Counted from the stretch's first letter, positions 35,271 to 45,201 are shown. The stretch is DNA of 64,000 bases from Bacteroidetes bacterium HGW-Bacteroidetes-16 (GCA_002840975.1 PHDN01000016.1:39331-103330); one strand, 5' to 3'. Translations and numbers: made by a program. Notes: a model not told the origin generated them from the sequence alone.

Positions 35271-36578
35271 CTATTTTTTTATCCCCACCATTTGCTCGAG
35301 CATGTCGGTAGTAATTGATTTCGGACGTTCGATTGGATAACCCAATGCGCGGTCCCAAATAATATTGGAGAGTACACCAAGTGCCCTACCGATGGAGAAC
35401 AATACAGTATAATAATCGTACTGAACCAAACCATAGTGCCATTGAATAACACCTGATTGTGCATCGACATTAGGCCAGGGATTTTTGGCTTTTCCCTGTT
35501 CCAGTAATATGTCGGGAACTACCTGATACAAGATATCTGCATATTTAAACAAATCATCATCTGGCAAATGCTTCAAACAAAATTCGCGTTGAATAGTATA
35601 TCTGGGGTCGGTTTTTCTGAGTACGGCATGCCCATATCCGGGAATCACCTGACCTGAATCCAATGTTTCCATCACAAATTCACGCATTTGATCTTTGGTT
35701 GGCACCTGATCGCCAAAACGTATTCTAACATCCTGAATCCACCTGAGCACTTCCTGATTGGCCAATCCGTGCAGAGGACCAGCCAGCCCATTGATCATCC
35801 CCGAAATTGAATAATACACATCGGACAATGAACTGGCAATTAAATGACCTGTATGGGCGCTGACGTTACCGCTTTCGTGATCGGCGTGCAGAATGAAGTA
35901 CATGCGTGCAACATCATCATACGGCTTGTCGATGGCGATCATGGAGGCAAAGTTTCCACCGAAATCGAGTGTTGGATCCTGATAAACGTACTTGGTTTTT
36001 CGATACAGTTTGTTATAGATGTAGGCTCCGATCACCGGAATTTTTGCTACCAGGTTCATGGCATCTTCATAAGTTGGATCCCAGAAGTCAATTTTATCCA
36101 TGCCACGCTGGTATTTCAGGTTAAAAACCGATTCGCGCTGCATCGACATCACTGCTGCTGACAGAATCACCATTGGGTGGCTTTGGTTTGGAAAGGCATC
36201 GATTACTTCATAAACATACCGCGGCAGTTGCCTGCGGTTTACAGAATCGTAAATCACATCATTTACTTCTTTCTGTGTTGGTATATCGCCTGTGAGCAAT
36301 AAATAAAACAATCCTTCTACATAGGGCATTTCTGCTCCCGGAGGTTTGGGTAGTTTTTCAAATACCTCAGGCAAGGTAAAACCGCGATACCTGATTCCTT
36401 CGTAAGGATCCAAATAAGAGATGTCGGTAACAAGGCTTTTAATGCCCCGCATGCCACCAATCACCTGTTGTACGGTAACGGAGTTGATAACAGTTTCCCC
36501 ATGTTCATCCAGAAGCCGTTTTATGCGGGGACGGTGGGCTTCAATTTTTTCGTATAGTTTTTGTTTTAAGCCAGTCAT
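35271..36578 (-). CDS. gltA: Citrate (Si)-synthase, eukaryotic-type
   Basis: Condenses oxaloacetate and acetyl-CoA into citrate. The catalytic triad is present: His270 in NGLAGPLHGLANQ, His317 in VIPGYGHAVLRKTDPRY and Asp372 in NPWPNVDAQSG. The sequence around these sites and the C-terminal ALGVLSNIIWDRALGYPIERPKS resembles the mitochondrial-type enzyme much more than the E. coli type; the 435-residue length also fits. Second gene of a two-gene unit: icd ends 14 bp upstream. Together they make 2-oxoglutarate from citrate precursors, but no aconitase gene is beside them. Confidence 0.94.
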   Translation of the reverse strand: MTGLKQKLYEKIEAHRPRIKRLLDEHGETVINSVTVQQVIGGMRGIKSLVTDISYLDPYEGIRYRGFTLPEVFEKLPKPPGAEMPYVEGLFYLLLTGDIPTQKEVNDVIYDSVNRRQLPRYVYEVIDAFPNQSHPMVILSAAVMSMQRESVFNLKYQRGMDKIDFWDPTYEDAMNLVAKIPVIGAYIYNKLYRKTKYVYQDPTLDFGGNFASMIAIDKPYDDVARMYFILHADHESGNVSAHTGHLIASSLSDVYYSISGMINGLAGPLHGLANQEVLRWIQDVRIRFGDQVPTKDQMREFVMETLDSGQVIPGYGHAVLRKTDPRYTIQREFCLKHLPDDDLFKYADILYQVVPDILLEQGKAKNPWPNVDAQSGVIQWHYGLVQYDYYTVLFSIGRALGVLSNIIWDRALGYPIERPKSITTDMLEQMVGIKK

Positions 36579-36592
36579 GGTTGTATATTTTA

Positions 36593-37816
36593 TTAGAATA
36601 ATTCTTTTTGAAGTCTGTTGGCCAAGGCATCCAGGAAGCCTTCCGTAGTGAGATAGTCTTCTTTTTTCAGGTTCTTACCATGAATGATCAGAGCTAAATC
36701 TTTGGTCATCAATCCCGATTCAACGGTGTCGACACACACTTTTTCTATTTTTAATGCAAAGTTAACTAATGGCTGGTTGTTGTCGAGCCTTCCCCGGTGA
36801 GCCAACCCTCTGGTCCAGGCGAAAATGGACGCAATGGGGTTAGTTGAGGTGGGTTTACCTTTTTGATGTTCACGGAAGTGACGTGTTACCGTTCCGTGGG
36901 CGGCTTCTGCTTCCATGGTTTTCCCGTCAGGGGTAATGAGCACAGAGGTCATCAGTCCAAGAGAGCCAAAGCCTTGCGCCAGGGTGTCACTTTGCACATC
37001 GCCATCGTAGTTTTTGGTTGCCCACACAAAGCCACCTTCCCATTTCATGGCAGCAGCTACCATGTCGTCAATCAAACGATGTTCATAAGTAATGCCGGCA
37101 GCTTCGTAACGCGATTTAAATTCCTTTTCAAACACCTCCTGGAAAATGTCCTTAAACCGGCCATCATACTTTTTAAGGATGGTGTTTTTTGTACTTAAGT
37201 ACAGAGGCCATTTTTTATCCAGTGCCATGTTAAAACATGAATAAGCAAACCCGGTGATACTCTCATCGGTATTGAACATGGCCATGGCCACCCCGTCGCC
37301 ATCAAATTGATGCACGGTATAAGTTTGTGCTTCACCCTCGTCGGGGGTATAGGTGATGGTAAGTGTGCCTTTGCCTTTGGTTCGAAAATCGGTGGCGCGA
37401 TATTGGTCACCATAAGCATGACGTCCGATAACGATGGGTTTGGTCCAGCCCGGAACCAGGCGGGGGACATTTTTCATCAAAATGGGTTCACGAAAAACGG
37501 TTCCTCCCAGTATATTTCGGATGGTTCCGTTGGGTGAACGCCACATTTGCTTCAACCCAAATTCTTTTACCCTGTTTTCGTCGGGGGTGATGGTGGCGCA
37601 TTTTACACCAACATGGTATTTTTTTATGGCTTCTGCGGCATCAATCGTAATTTGATCGTTGGTCTCGTCTCTTTTTTCAATACTCAGGTCGTAGTATTTT
37701 AAATCAATATCCAAATAGGGCAGAATCAATTTGTCTTTGATCATGGCCCATATAATTCTGGTCATTTCATCACCATCGAGTTCTACAACAGGATTGACCA
37801 CATGAATTTTCTTCAT
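36593..37816 (-). CDS. icd: NADP-dependent isocitrate dehydrogenase, eukaryotic-type subfamily
   Basis: Oxidative decarboxylation of isocitrate to 2-oxoglutarate with NADP+. The 407-residue chain follows the homodimeric cytosolic/mitochondrial pattern: [47 protein letters not shown], the substrate-binding [38 protein letters not shown] and [15 protein letters not shown]. Length and motifs differ from the roughly 416-residue E. coli Icd. The enzyme is the first gene of a two-gene unit with citrate synthase and would feed 2-oxoglutarate to the glutamate dehydrogenase family enzyme at 8258-9544. Confidence 0.94.
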   Translation of the reverse strand: MKKIHVVNPVVELDGDEMTRIIWAMIKDKLILPYLDIDLKYYDLSIEKRDETNDQITIDAAEAIKKYHVGVKCATITPDENRVKEFGLKQMWRSPNGTIRNILGGTVFREPILMKNVPRLVPGWTKPIVIGRHAYGDQYRATDFRTKGKGTLTITYTPDEGEAQTYTVHQFDGDGVAMAMFNTDESITGFAYSCFNMALDKKWPLYLSTKNTILKKYDGRFKDIFQEVFEKEFKSRYEAAGITYEHRLIDDMVAAAMKWEGGFVWATKNYDGDVQSDTLAQGFGSLGLMTSVLITPDGKTMEAEAAHGTVTRHFREHQKGKPTSTNPIASIFAWTRGLAHRGRLDNNQPLVNFALKIEKVCVDTVESGLMTKDLALIIHGKNLKKEDYLTTEGFLDALANRLQKELF

Positions 37817-38391
37817 AATTAGGTATTTCGTCTTTGGTTATTGTTGGTTGTATAGATAATAATTCATATTTAAATAGATGATTTTCAAGGGAGGGTAAAA
37901 GTATATAATCTCTTTGAGCTGACCAAGAAAAACATGGGTTTTAAAGTAATTTGTATTTAATTTTAATAAGGAAATCAGAAATAGATTAATTCCGAAAACC
38001 TTCTGGCGCCAATTGGTTGATTATGAATAGCAGTCATCATTTTACCAAATGAATTTTCAGTATAATTTTGATCAATCAATTATTGCAGTTAAGTGATAAG
38101 TTTGTATTAATTATGCGTACTTTTATAATCTTAAATCCGTTCTTGTTTTATATTTGTTTAATACGCTGTAATATAAGTGATTAATTGCGTTAAAGATTTC
38201 ACATCCTGTTCATTTTCAGCATGTGAAATATGCAGGCCGTCAAGTTTTTGAGAAGGGTCGAAGGTAAACCACTAACCGGGAGGTAAGATAAAGTTTGCTT
38301 GAATGGTGCGATATTGGATGAATATACATTGCAGATAACAAATTAACCTGTTTAATGTTTGATTGGATTGAACAATTCTTTGCTGAAAAAT
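37817..38391. other. Divergent intergenic region (575 bp), A/T-rich, no gene seen
   Basis: Long A/T-rich spacer between icd (minus) and the histidine kinase (plus). I find no ORF, tRNA or clear hairpin. One -7-like box TATATTTG lies at 38149-38156, about 235 bp before the kinase ATG, which would give a long leader if used. The size is unusual for this compact window, so a small RNA or regulator binding region is possible but not shown. Confidence 0.5.
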
Positions 38392-39588
38392 ATGAAAGAT
38401 CTTTATGATAATACGATCCTTATTGTTGATGATTCACCAGCAAACATTGGAATTCTGGTTTCATTGCTCGAAGATTTTGATATGAAAACGGCGATCAGTG
38501 GAGAAGATGCCTTGAAAACTGTTTTTAATGATAACCCGCCTGATTTAATTCTGCTTGATATTATGATGCCGAAGATGGATGGATACGAGGTATGCAAGCG
38601 TGTTCGGGCCGATGAGCGTAGCAGGGAAATTCCTATCATTTTCCTGACAGCAAAGGTGCAAAAAGAGGATGTGTTGAAAGGATTTGAGTTGGGTGCACAA
38701 GATTATATTACCAAACCATTCGATACACATGAACTGATTGAAAGAGTCAAAGTTCAGCTCAAATTAAAGATGCAACGGGAGTTACTGAAGAGAATGAGCG
38801 AAATTTTGGAAAAAAAAGTAGATGAAAAAACTGCTGAACTCAACGAGTCGAACCTTAAACTAGAACATGCCAATAAAAAACTTTTAGTTCTTGATGAAGC
38901 AAAAAATCAATTTTTAAAACTCATCAGTCATGAAATCCGGACACCCTTAAACGGTATTCTGGGACCTGCCCATGTGCTCAGCGAAATGATTGATAATCCT
39001 GAATTAAGAGAGCTTTTTGATATCCTGAATGAATCGGTTCAACGACTTGAAGAAGTTTCAAAACTTGCCCTTGAAATAACCCAGATGCAAACAACGGGAA
39101 TGGATATGGCGAGAACCCAAATTGACATCGAGTCGATTATTGAAAAATTGATTGAGACAAATCTTCCGAATGCCAATGATAAACACCTGACATTTTCAAC
39201 CTCATTTTTACCGAAGGCGAGTATAAAAGTAGTGGAGAAGTATTTTACCCGATGCATTCAGGAAATCATCGACAATGCAATTAAATTCTCAAATGAAAAT
39301 GGTGTGATTCAAATTACCACTACCATAAAAGAGGATCAGTTGATTTTAATTGTCTCGAATACAGGCGAAGTAATTCCTGCTGACCAGATTGAGGAAATTG
39401 TTAAGCCCTTTGGTGCAGGAATGCAGCATAGTGATGAGCATGTTGGACTCGGTTTACATTATGTCCAAACTTTTCTGGTAATTCATGGAGCCTTTTTAGA
39501 TATTTCCAGTAGCAAAGAAAAAACCGAAATATCACTCATTTTTGGGATGAATGATGGAATCAAAACACAAGCCACAGAGGCATTATAA
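38392..39588 (+). CDS. Response regulator-histidine kinase hybrid (REC-HisKA-HATPase)
   Basis: Soluble two-component protein of 398 residues with reversed order: an N-terminal receiver (acidic pocket ILIVDDSPAN, phospho-acceptor Asp56 in LLLDIMMPKMDGYE, Lys108 in YITKPFD), a coiled coil (about 118-168), HisKA with His180 in FLKLISHEIRTPLNGILG, and a HATPase domain (QEIIDNAIKFSNENG, then GLGLHYVQTFL). No membrane segment or sensor domain, so input must come through the receiver. The frame opens at a TTG (38359) but ATG 38392 starts the first receiver strand. Its stop overlaps the stop of the facing dikinase-like gene by 6 bp. Confidence 0.88.
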   Translation: MKDLYDNTILIVDDSPANIGILVSLLEDFDMKTAISGEDALKTVFNDNPPDLILLDIMMPKMDGYEVCKRVRADERSREIPIIFLTAKVQKEDVLKGFELGAQDYITKPFDTHELIERVKVQLKLKMQRELLKRMSEILEKKVDEKTAELNESNLKLEHANKKLLVLDEAKNQFLKLISHEIRTPLNGILGPAHVLSEMIDNPELRELFDILNESVQRLEEVSKLALEITQMQTTGMDMARTQIDIESIIEKLIETNLPNANDKHLTFSTSFLPKASIKVVEKYFTRCIQEIIDNAIKFSNENGVIQITTTIKEDQLILIVSNTGEVIPADQIEEIVKPFGAGMQHSDEHVGLGLHYVQTFLVIHGAFLDISSSKEKTEISLIFGMNDGIKTQATEAL

Positions 39589-42500
39589 ATGAAATTCCAG
39601 GTAATCCTGACTGGTTTTGACAGGATAGTTTCCTTCGTAAACATTTCCCAGATATCCATCGATGGAAATCGAATCGCCGCTATGAAATACATGTCCATTG
39701 AGTTCGCATTTTTTTTCCAGATCGTGTACCTGTAAGTTGGCACAGTTTACCACGGCTGTTTTGCCCAATCGAACCGCAGTAACGGCGGCATGTGAGGTAG
39801 CACCTCCTTTACCTGTTAGCAAGCCATCGGTTGAGAAAATCATGCCGATATCGTCAGGAACAGTGTCTGGTCTCACTAAAATTACATGAATACCGGGATA
39901 TTGTGTCCTCAGTTGTTGTATTTCTTTGTCATTAAAAGCCAGTCTCCCACTCATGGCGCCACCTCCCACACCAATGCCTCTTCCTGCCAGTTTCATTTGG
40001 TCGAGTGGAGTTTCGAAAACGTCTGCAGAGCGGTTTCCGGCCATGTCCTGGTCCCTAATTTGCAGAATATACAAATCTTCCGCCTTTTCCGATTCAAACG
40101 TAAACTCAATTTCCTGGGGACTATACCCATGGTTTTCGGTGAGGTCGATAGCCATTTGATTGAGCCTCTTGTATATATCCGGGAACTTTTCCTGAAGCGA
40201 TCGTCCCGGATTTTGTCCTGCGGAAGGCTGATTTTTACTTACCGGTCGGGGTGTTACCAATCCTGCAACAATGTCTTCACCCTGTCCGCTCAACGCGAAA
40301 TCGCCATAGAGGCTTACCCCGTGTTTTTCTTTGGTGGGATCCTGGGTAAACACCACGCCCGTTCCGGAGTTGGCACTCAAATTCCCGAAAATCATTTGCT
40401 GCACAACCACGGCCGTTCCCCAATCATCTGCAATTTCAAGGTGCTCCCGATAAACTTTGGCCCGTTCCGATGACCAGGATTCAAACACCAGGTTGATGGT
40501 TGCAAGCAACTGTTCGAATATATTCTCTTCGAAACGGATGTTGTTATTCGCCAGTGCGGCTTTATAAGCAATGGCTACTTCGCGCATGGCAGTACTGCTC
40601 AGGTCGATTTTTTGTTCAACATGATACTTGGCCTTATAGCTCTCGATGATCTTGTCAAACTCATCGCGAGTGAGTCCAAAAGCCATGCCCCAGCTTTGAA
40701 GTAACCTGCGGTATGAATCCCAGGCACTCCACTCAAATCCCTTAATTTCACTCAGGCTTTGCGTGATGTCATCATTCATCCCCACATTTAAAAAGGTATC
40801 CATCGCACCTGGCATTGAGATGGCCGTCCCCGACCTTACCGACAAAAGCAACGGGTTTTGCTGGTCGCCAAATTTTTTCTTGCAGGCTTTTTCTACTAAC
40901 TGCAAATGTTCCTTGATTAAATCGTACATTTCCTTCTGTAACTCGGGATGGCCGTTAATGGCTTTGTATCTCCTAAACGCTTCTGTAGTGATGACAAATC
41001 CGGGAGGGATAGGAAAACCGGCCATACGCAGGTTTTTCAGGTGGTAGGCTTTCGATCCCAAAAAAGCCTGGTTATCGACTTGTGGATTGGGCTTTCCCAG
41101 TCGGGCAATAACCAAATCGGAGTTGTACGACATGATTTCAGTAATCATCTGACCGGGCAGGTTATCCGACATCTCACGCAACGATTCCAAAATACGTGAT
41201 ATGAACTTGTCAAGGGGTTGCATCAAAAAAGCATCTACAATCACCTCACGGTAAAATTGTTCCGATTTTTTGTTGACCAACTTCACCAGCTCTTTTTCAG
41301 GCATTTGTTGGTTGCTGTCGTTCAATTGCTGAACCACGATTCGAAGTGGAATTTCGTATGATTTTAAAAAGTATTTGATGATGGTACGCTTCACATCTTC
41401 AGCCAGAAACTGAAATATGTTGATGTACTGTTCAAAGCTGAAACTTTGCGACCTGAGGCTGTATCTGAGCATGCGTAAATTTGAGTTGAAACTCTGGTTA
41501 TTAACGCCGTCCAATTCAAGCCCTTCGCGGAAGTAGTCGAGGATGGTGTATATGTTCTTCAGCGTCTTTCCCGAAATATAGTTCAGGTTAATTTGCGCCA
41601 CCACCTTTTCCATCAGCCGGGTGGCCACATTCTCCAGTCGGAAAGTCAAACCCAGGGCCTCGAATTTTACTTCCCGGTATGTGCCATACATGGAGGGAAT
41701 CCCGATGGCAATATGTCTTTTGTGGTAGATATTTTCCCAACCCTGGCTTGTTTTTGGGTTAAAGATGATTTCTTTCAGCTTGGTCATAAAGCTATAAATG
41801 AATTTGAGAGAGGTCTCAAAATCATCGTTTTCAAGCGCTTTGGCAAACTTCTCAATGTCCTGGTCTGGTATAAAGCTATAGCGTTTCAGCAAAGCGATAA
41901 TGTCCACGGTTTCGAATGAATACTTCTCCTTGAGGAAAGCATACAATCGGCGGGTGTCCTTTAATCGTTCCGCATCCCGTGCATTGCTCTCAGGAAGCTC
42001 ATCCAGCAGTTTTTCAAATTTCTTTTCACTAACTGCCAGCAGATCAGAAGGCGACTTTCCGCTCAGATCACACAACTGAATTACCATGTGGTGAATGGGT
42101 GCAAAATACTCATTTTCCTTGTCTATACTCTGATAGACATTTTTTGGGAGTACTTCTTTTAAGGCTTCCAGGTTTCCATCGTACCAAAAGATGAAAATCT
42201 TTCTGGTAAGCCCTATAAGCGTATTGTTACTTTCGGTGTGTACCTGTTTTCGTAAAAAGTGCACCAACTGATCCTTGCGGTGAGAGATCTCATCCATGGT
42301 TGTGGTCACTTTCCTGATTTCGCCTTCGGCACCTATTTCATTAAAATAAACCGGGAAAATGCGGGTAAGTTGCTTTACCTTTTTATAAAAAGGAGCAATG
42401 TTTGAGTTTAGGATTTTTGTGATTTCGCGCTGAAACAAGTCGGTGTCGCTGAGAAAAATACCACCCAGTTTTAAATTTACGATCAGTGTCGACAATAATT

Positions 42501-43704
42501 TCTCCATCTCCATTTGCGAATACTCAATCAACTCAAGCCATACACTGATGTTTTTGATGTGGTTTTCGTTTACAGAAAGCTGCCAGTTTTCGTTCACATA
42601 TACAATCCCGGGAGTTTCAAAACCAAAGTGGATTAGTTTTTCTTCAAAATACCCTGATATTTGGTGTGTGTTCTTTTTGTCGATATCGATTGTTTTTTTT
42701 CCAACGGTAAGAAAAATATCAAGTACCGAACTCGTATGCGTTTGACGCAAGCCTGCTGCAAACAAGAATAGTTGATCAATAAACTTTCTTAACTGATCCT
42801 GAGGTACTTCATCCATTGCCTGCTGCACCAATTTGTTCAAACCCCATATCAAACGCTCACGGTGGTTTACCATGCCGGGCAGTTTCAACAGGTAAAAGCT
42901 GAAATAGAATTTTTCGATGAAGGTCGGAAAGAACCTGATTGCATCGGCCAGAATTTCTGAAACTTTATCATAATCGGGCAGTTTGTTCACCAACTGTTCC
43001 CAGGTATCGGCTTTATTTAATTGATTCAGGAGCATCCCGAACCAGGGCGATCCGATGGCATCAATAAGGACTTGTTTGTCGATGGTCAGTATGGAAGTTT
43101 GCTCTTCGAGCCAGATTTCAATTTTCGTGTTTTTTTCCCAATACAAAATGTTTTCCCGGCTAATATCCTTGGTGAGTTCCAAAACTGTCTGGCTAAACAA
43201 CTCGTTATCGGCAATTTCTTTCAGGTACCGATCGAAATGCTTGGAGGATTTTATAAAACTCAGTGAATCGTTTCCCATACCTTCGCGCAGGATATTCAGG
43301 CAAAAAGTGATTGTTTGAGAGTAATCGTTGCTTTCACTGGCCAGTTTGCCAATAAATTCGAGTATTGTTCTGATAATCAGGGCATGGTCATCTGAATTTC
43401 CAGGTTCAAGTAATAAGGTACGCATCAACCGGAGGGGAATTTTAAAAGCTTCATCGCCTGTTCCAAGACCCATGTAGAACCAGTAATCGGTCAGTAAGAT
43501 ATTTCTTAACTCTTCGGTTACAAATTTTCTGTTGGAAAAAGGATGCTGAAATTCGATGACGCAATCGTTTGCGCGTTTGTTGATTCCAAAATAGGTTTTC
43601 GAAAGATTTATAAAGTCTTGAAAATCAGGTGGTATTTTAATGTCTTTATACCGTGTTTCGGCCAGGTTGGCTTCAAGGGCTTTCGATTCGAATTTTTCTT
43701 TCAT
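39583..43704 (-). CDS. Giant PPDK/PEP-synthase-like phosphotransferase without TIM barrel
   Basis: A 1373-residue cytosolic protein. Residues 1-865 are mostly helical with no motif I can name. An ATP-grasp domain of the pyruvate phosphate dikinase type follows (about 870-1225: FLGSKAYHLKNLRMAGFPIPPGFVIT, SVRSGTAISMPGAMDTFLN, SGTGVVFTQDPT, EIEFTFE, LYILQIRDQDM). A swivelling phosphohistidine domain comes last (about 1255-1350), with catalytic His near 1302 in GKGGATSHAAVTA. The C-terminal PEP/pyruvate barrel of true PPDK is missing, as in rifampicin phosphotransferase-type and glucan dikinase-type enzymes. Phosphoryl transfer from ATP to an unknown acceptor is the inference. ATG 43704 is preferred over the frame opening at 43770. 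Confidence 0.82.
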   Translation of the reverse strand: MKEKFESKALEANLAETRYKDIKIPPDFQDFINLSKTYFGINKRANDCVIEFQHPFSNRKFVTEELRNILLTDYWFYMGLGTGDEAFKIPLRLMRTLLLEPGNSDDHALIIRTILEFIGKLASESNDYSQTITFCLNILREGMGNDSLSFIKSSKHFDRYLKEIADNELFSQTVLELTKDISRENILYWEKNTKIEIWLEEQTSILTIDKQVLIDAIGSPWFGMLLNQLNKADTWEQLVNKLPDYDKVSEILADAIRFFPTFIEKFYFSFYLLKLPGMVNHRERLIWGLNKLVQQAMDEVPQDQLRKFIDQLFLFAAGLRQTHTSSVLDIFLTVGKKTIDIDKKNTHQISGYFEEKLIHFGFETPGIVYVNENWQLSVNENHIKNISVWLELIEYSQMEMEKLLSTLIVNLKLGGIFLSDTDLFQREITKILNSNIAPFYKKVKQLTRIFPVYFNEIGAEGEIRKVTTTMDEISHRKDQLVHFLRKQVHTESNNTLIGLTRKIFIFWYDGNLEALKEVLPKNVYQSIDKENEYFAPIHHMVIQLCDLSGKSPSDLLAVSEKKFEKLLDELPESNARDAERLKDTRRLYAFLKEKYSFETVDIIALLKRYSFIPDQDIEKFAKALENDDFETSLKFIYSFMTKLKEIIFNPKTSQGWENIYHKRHIAIGIPSMYGTYREVKFEALGLTFRLENVATRLMEKVVAQINLNYISGKTLKNIYTILDYFREGLELDGVNNQSFNSNLRMLRYSLRSQSFSFEQYINIFQFLAEDVKRTIIKYFLKSYEIPLRIVVQQLNDSNQQMPEKELVKLVNKKSEQFYREVIVDAFLMQPLDKFISRILESLREMSDNLPGQMITEIMSYNSDLVIARLGKPNPQVDNQAFLGSKAYHLKNLRMAGFPIPPGFVITTEAFRRYKAINGHPELQKEMYDLIKEHLQLVEKACKKKFGDQQNPLLLSVRSGTAISMPGAMDTFLNVGMNDDITQSLSEIKGFEWSAWDSYRRLLQSWGMAFGLTRDEFDKIIESYKAKYHVEQKIDLSSTAMREVAIAYKAALANNNIRFEENIFEQLLATINLVFESWSSERAKVYREHLEIADDWGTAVVVQQMIFGNLSANSGTGVVFTQDPTKEKHGVSLYGDFALSGQGEDIVAGLVTPRPVSKNQPSAGQNPGRSLQEKFPDIYKRLNQMAIDLTENHGYSPQEIEFTFESEKAEDLYILQIRDQDMAGNRSADVFETPLDQMKLAGRGIGVGGGAMSGRLAFNDKEIQQLRTQYPGIHVILVRPDTVPDDIGMIFSTDGLLTGKGGATSHAAVTAVRLGKTAVVNCANLQVHDLEKKCELNGHVFHSGDSISIDGYLGNVYEGNYPVKTSQDYLEFHL

Positions 43705-43742
43705 AACACCTGAGATAGGAAATTTTTGAGAACTATTTGATG

Positions 43743-43750
43743 TAATTTTG
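43743..43750 (+). promoter_or_regulatory. gap: Candidate -7 box for gap
   Basis: TAATTTTG, a perfect TAnnTTTG match, 86 bp before the gap ATG, in the divergent spacer shared with the dikinase-like gene. Confidence 0.4.
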
Positions 43751-43836
43751 CACAAAAGCAAGATTGGCAATACGACAAAAGTATGAAATTGTTCTTGTTT
43801 TTGCTTTGAAGTTCATTATTTAATACTCGAAATACC

Positions 43837-44844
43837 ATGACTAAAATTAAAGTTGGAATTAACGGTTTTGGCCGCATCGGCCGCAACGTGTTTAAGATCG
43901 CTCTCGAACGCGCTAACATGGAAGTAGTTGGAATAAACGACCTTACAGATACAAAGACCCTGGCGCACCTGCTAAAATACGATTCTACCCAGGGAAAATT
44001 TATTGGACAGATATCATTCAACGACAACTGTTTGATTGTAAATGGGAAAGAATATCCTGTGACCTCCGAACGCGCCCCAATTAACATCAAGTGGGCTCAA
44101 ACTCCCGATGTGGTAGTGGAAGCCACAGGCATTTTCCGCTCCAAAGAAAGCAGTAAAGGTGGCTATGGCGATCACCTGAAAAATGGTGCAAAAAAAGTGG
44201 TGCTTACCGTACCATCAAAGGATACCATCGACCGCATGATCGTGTTGGGGGTAAACGATAACGAATTGCGCGATGAAGATCAATGTGTTTCCAATGCTTC
44301 ATGTACTACCAACTGCCTGGCTCCGATTGCTAAAGTACTTAACGACAAATTTGGCATTGAAAACGGGCTGATGACTACGATTCATTCATATACCAACGAT
44401 CAAATTATACTCGATGCGCCTCATTCTGATTTAAGAAGAGCGCGCTCGGCAGCGCTTTCGCAAATTCCCACCACTACAGGTGCTGCAAAAGCCGTAGGTA
44501 TTGTTATCCCGGATTTGAATGGTAAACTCGACGGAATGGCCATTCGAGTTCCTACACCGACAGGTTCGCTGGTCGACCTGGTGGTGAACCTCAAGACTGA
44601 AGCCACAAAGGATGAAATCAACGCTGCCATGAAGGAGGCTGCTGAGGGACCGATGAAAGGTATTCTGGAATATACCGAAGATCCCATTGTCTCTGTGGAC
44701 ATTATTCACAACACGCATTCGTCCATTTTCGATGCGTTGAGTACCATGGTACAAGGGAAAACAGTAAAAGTGCTTTCCTGGTACGACAACGAATGGGGTT
44801 ATTCATGCCGCGTTGTCGATTTAATTGAAAAATTCAATATCTAA
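43837..44844 (+). CDS. gap: Glyceraldehyde-3-phosphate dehydrogenase, type I
   Basis: Glycolytic enzyme that oxidises and phosphorylates glyceraldehyde 3-phosphate with NAD+. The nucleotide-binding loop VGINGFGRIGRNVFK begins at residue 6, the catalytic cysteine is Cys156 in SNASCTTNCLAP, and HSYTNDQ, RRARSAALSQIPTTTGAAKAVG and WYDNEWGYSCRVVDL are all in place. The 335-residue length is standard. Acidic residue after the Rossmann strand (GINDL) favours NAD+ over NADP+. Monocistronic; a repeat-rich spacer follows. Confidence 0.96.
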   Translation: MTKIKVGINGFGRIGRNVFKIALERANMEVVGINDLTDTKTLAHLLKYDSTQGKFIGQISFNDNCLIVNGKEYPVTSERAPINIKWAQTPDVVVEATGIFRSKESSKGGYGDHLKNGAKKVVLTVPSKDTIDRMIVLGVNDNELRDEDQCVSNASCTTNCLAPIAKVLNDKFGIENGLMTTIHSYTNDQIILDAPHSDLRRARSAALSQIPTTTGAAKAVGIVIPDLNGKLDGMAIRVPTPTGSLVDLVVNLKTEATKDEINAAMKEAAEGPMKGILEYTEDPIVSVDIIHNTHSSIFDALSTMVQGKTVKVLSWYDNEWGYSCRVVDLIEKFNI

Positions 44845-44906
44845 TCTTTTTGTTTGGCTTAAATGAATGGTACATACCGATGGGAATCGTCAGATAACCT
44901 TGGTAT

Positions 44907-45029
44907 GTACCTAACTTAGCTCGCCCTACCCCTTTATTTTCGTAATGAAGGAAACTTCTGAGGAACACCTGTGATATGACAACCATAGAACCCTGAAATA
45001 AATTTCAGGTTACAATATCGGCCATGCCT
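44907..45029. repeat. 123-bp direct repeat, copy 1
   Basis: Starts GTACCTAACTTAGCTCG and ends GGCCATGCCT. Contains a hairpin at its centre-right: AACC-C-TGAAAT, 2-nt loop, ATTTCAGGTT (44989-45011). It recurs 141 bp downstream. Downstream of gap, between converging genes. Confidence 0.85.
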
Positions 45030-45047
45030 ATGGCATTGGAATGCTTT

Positions 45048-45170
45048 GTACCTAACTTAGCTCGTCCTACCCCTTTATTTTCCCAAAGAAGGTAACTTCA
45101 GAAGAATACCTGGTATGGGACAATTATAGAACCCTGAAATAAATTTCAGGTTACAATTTCGGCCATGCCT
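45048..45170. repeat. 123-bp direct repeat, copy 2
   Basis: Same length as copy 1 with scattered substitutions, e.g. TCGCCC to TCGTCC and CGTAATGAAGG to CCCAAAGAAGG; the hairpin AACCCTGAAATAAATTTCAGGTT-type segment is fully conserved. No ORF in either copy. The 452-bp spacer 44845-45296 is mostly made of these repeats. Confidence 0.85.
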
Positions 45171-45171
45171 G

Positions 45172-45201
45172 TCCCGATTCCGAATTCCTTCGGGATCGGG
45201 A
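45172..45201. terminator. Strong 13-bp hairpin between gap and the TPR gene
   Basis: TCCCGATTCCGAA (45172-45184) pairs with TTCGGGATCGGGA (45189-45201) with one mismatch and a 4-nt loop. There is no clean T run, so it is terminator-like or part of a dispersed palindrome family rather than a proven terminator. Confidence 0.45.

Noticed and set aside
43704..43770. Upstream extension of the dikinase-like protein by 22 residues
   Set aside because: The added residues look like non-coding sequence and would overlap the gap promoter region; the ATG at 43704 is a better start.
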